Below, one piece after another: positions 5,614 to 5,614 of a stretch of 5,614 nucleotides of DNA. Positions within the stretch are counted from its first letter, which is position 1, and each line of letters starts with the position of its first letter. This DNA is from Vulcanimicrobiota bacterium. Its GTDB lineage: Bacteria; Vulcanimicrobiota; Vulcanimicrobiia; Vulcanimicrobiales; Vulcanimicrobiaceae. The notes beneath the pieces are model-generated. The model worked only from the letters and a program-made list of their open reading frames with translations, was not told the origin of the DNA and searched no databases. The DNA lies in NCBI GenBank assembly GCA_013289785.1, contig JABCZE010000127.1, forward strand, positions 1 to 5,614, given 5' to 3'. The position numbers and the translations under genes were made by a program.

Positions 5614-5614
5614 G

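Overview
The window is GC-rich bacterial chromosome carrying five substantial genes. Two are cut by the window edges (the first and the last) and one appears to be frameshifted at its signal peptide. Shine-Dalgarno sites, an Sec-type signal peptide and a lipobox are all visible. No rRNA, tRNA, CRISPR array or insertion sequence was found. The host cannot be named with certainty. The combination of a complex I gene, a secreted TPR protein, a glycine-rich lipoprotein and a 'VYxHG' type NHL-like propeller resembles what I recall of uncultured soil lineages such as Candidatus Eremiobacterota (WPS-2); this is an inference from style, not proof.

Layout. 2-1216 (+) is the C-terminal part of nuoN, a proton-translocating membrane subunit of NADH:quinone oxidoreductase. 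1273-2469 (+), 56 bases later, is an exported protein made of about ten TPR units. 2470-2898 has no convincing gene, only three very short coding-like stretches in three different frames and one hairpin. 2899-3855 (-) is a lipoprotein with a glycine-rich domain and a textbook ribosome binding site. A divergent intergenic region (3856-4009) follows. 4010-4790 (+) is a metallo-beta-lactamase-fold protein that closely resembles subclass B2 enzymes (CphA/Sfh type). Its signal peptide lies in a different frame from its body, and most of its expected zinc ligands are replaced. A perfect 13-bp inverted repeat at 4799-4832 sits between this gene and the convergent last gene. 4861-5613 (-) is an NHL/SMP-30-like beta-propeller that runs off the right edge.

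How they fit. nuoN belongs to core respiration and was probably the last gene of a nuo operon to the left. Everything to its right is accessory and mostly predicted to be exported: periplasmic TPR scaffold, lipoprotein, MBL-fold protein and propeller. The four are not one obvious operon, since strands alternate.

The most interesting point is the B2-like protein at 4098-4790. It keeps the whole B2 framework, including the helix region, the ILKE..LGN segment and the SGHWSP.HGP.LI.HY end. However, the Asn-x-His-x-Asp zinc motif reads Ser-Pro-Asp-Pro-Glu, and the cysteine ligand is serine. It is either a non-lactamase derivative, a protein with altered metal binding, or a decaying gene. The apparent extra C in a C4 run within its signal peptide fits decay or a sequencing error.
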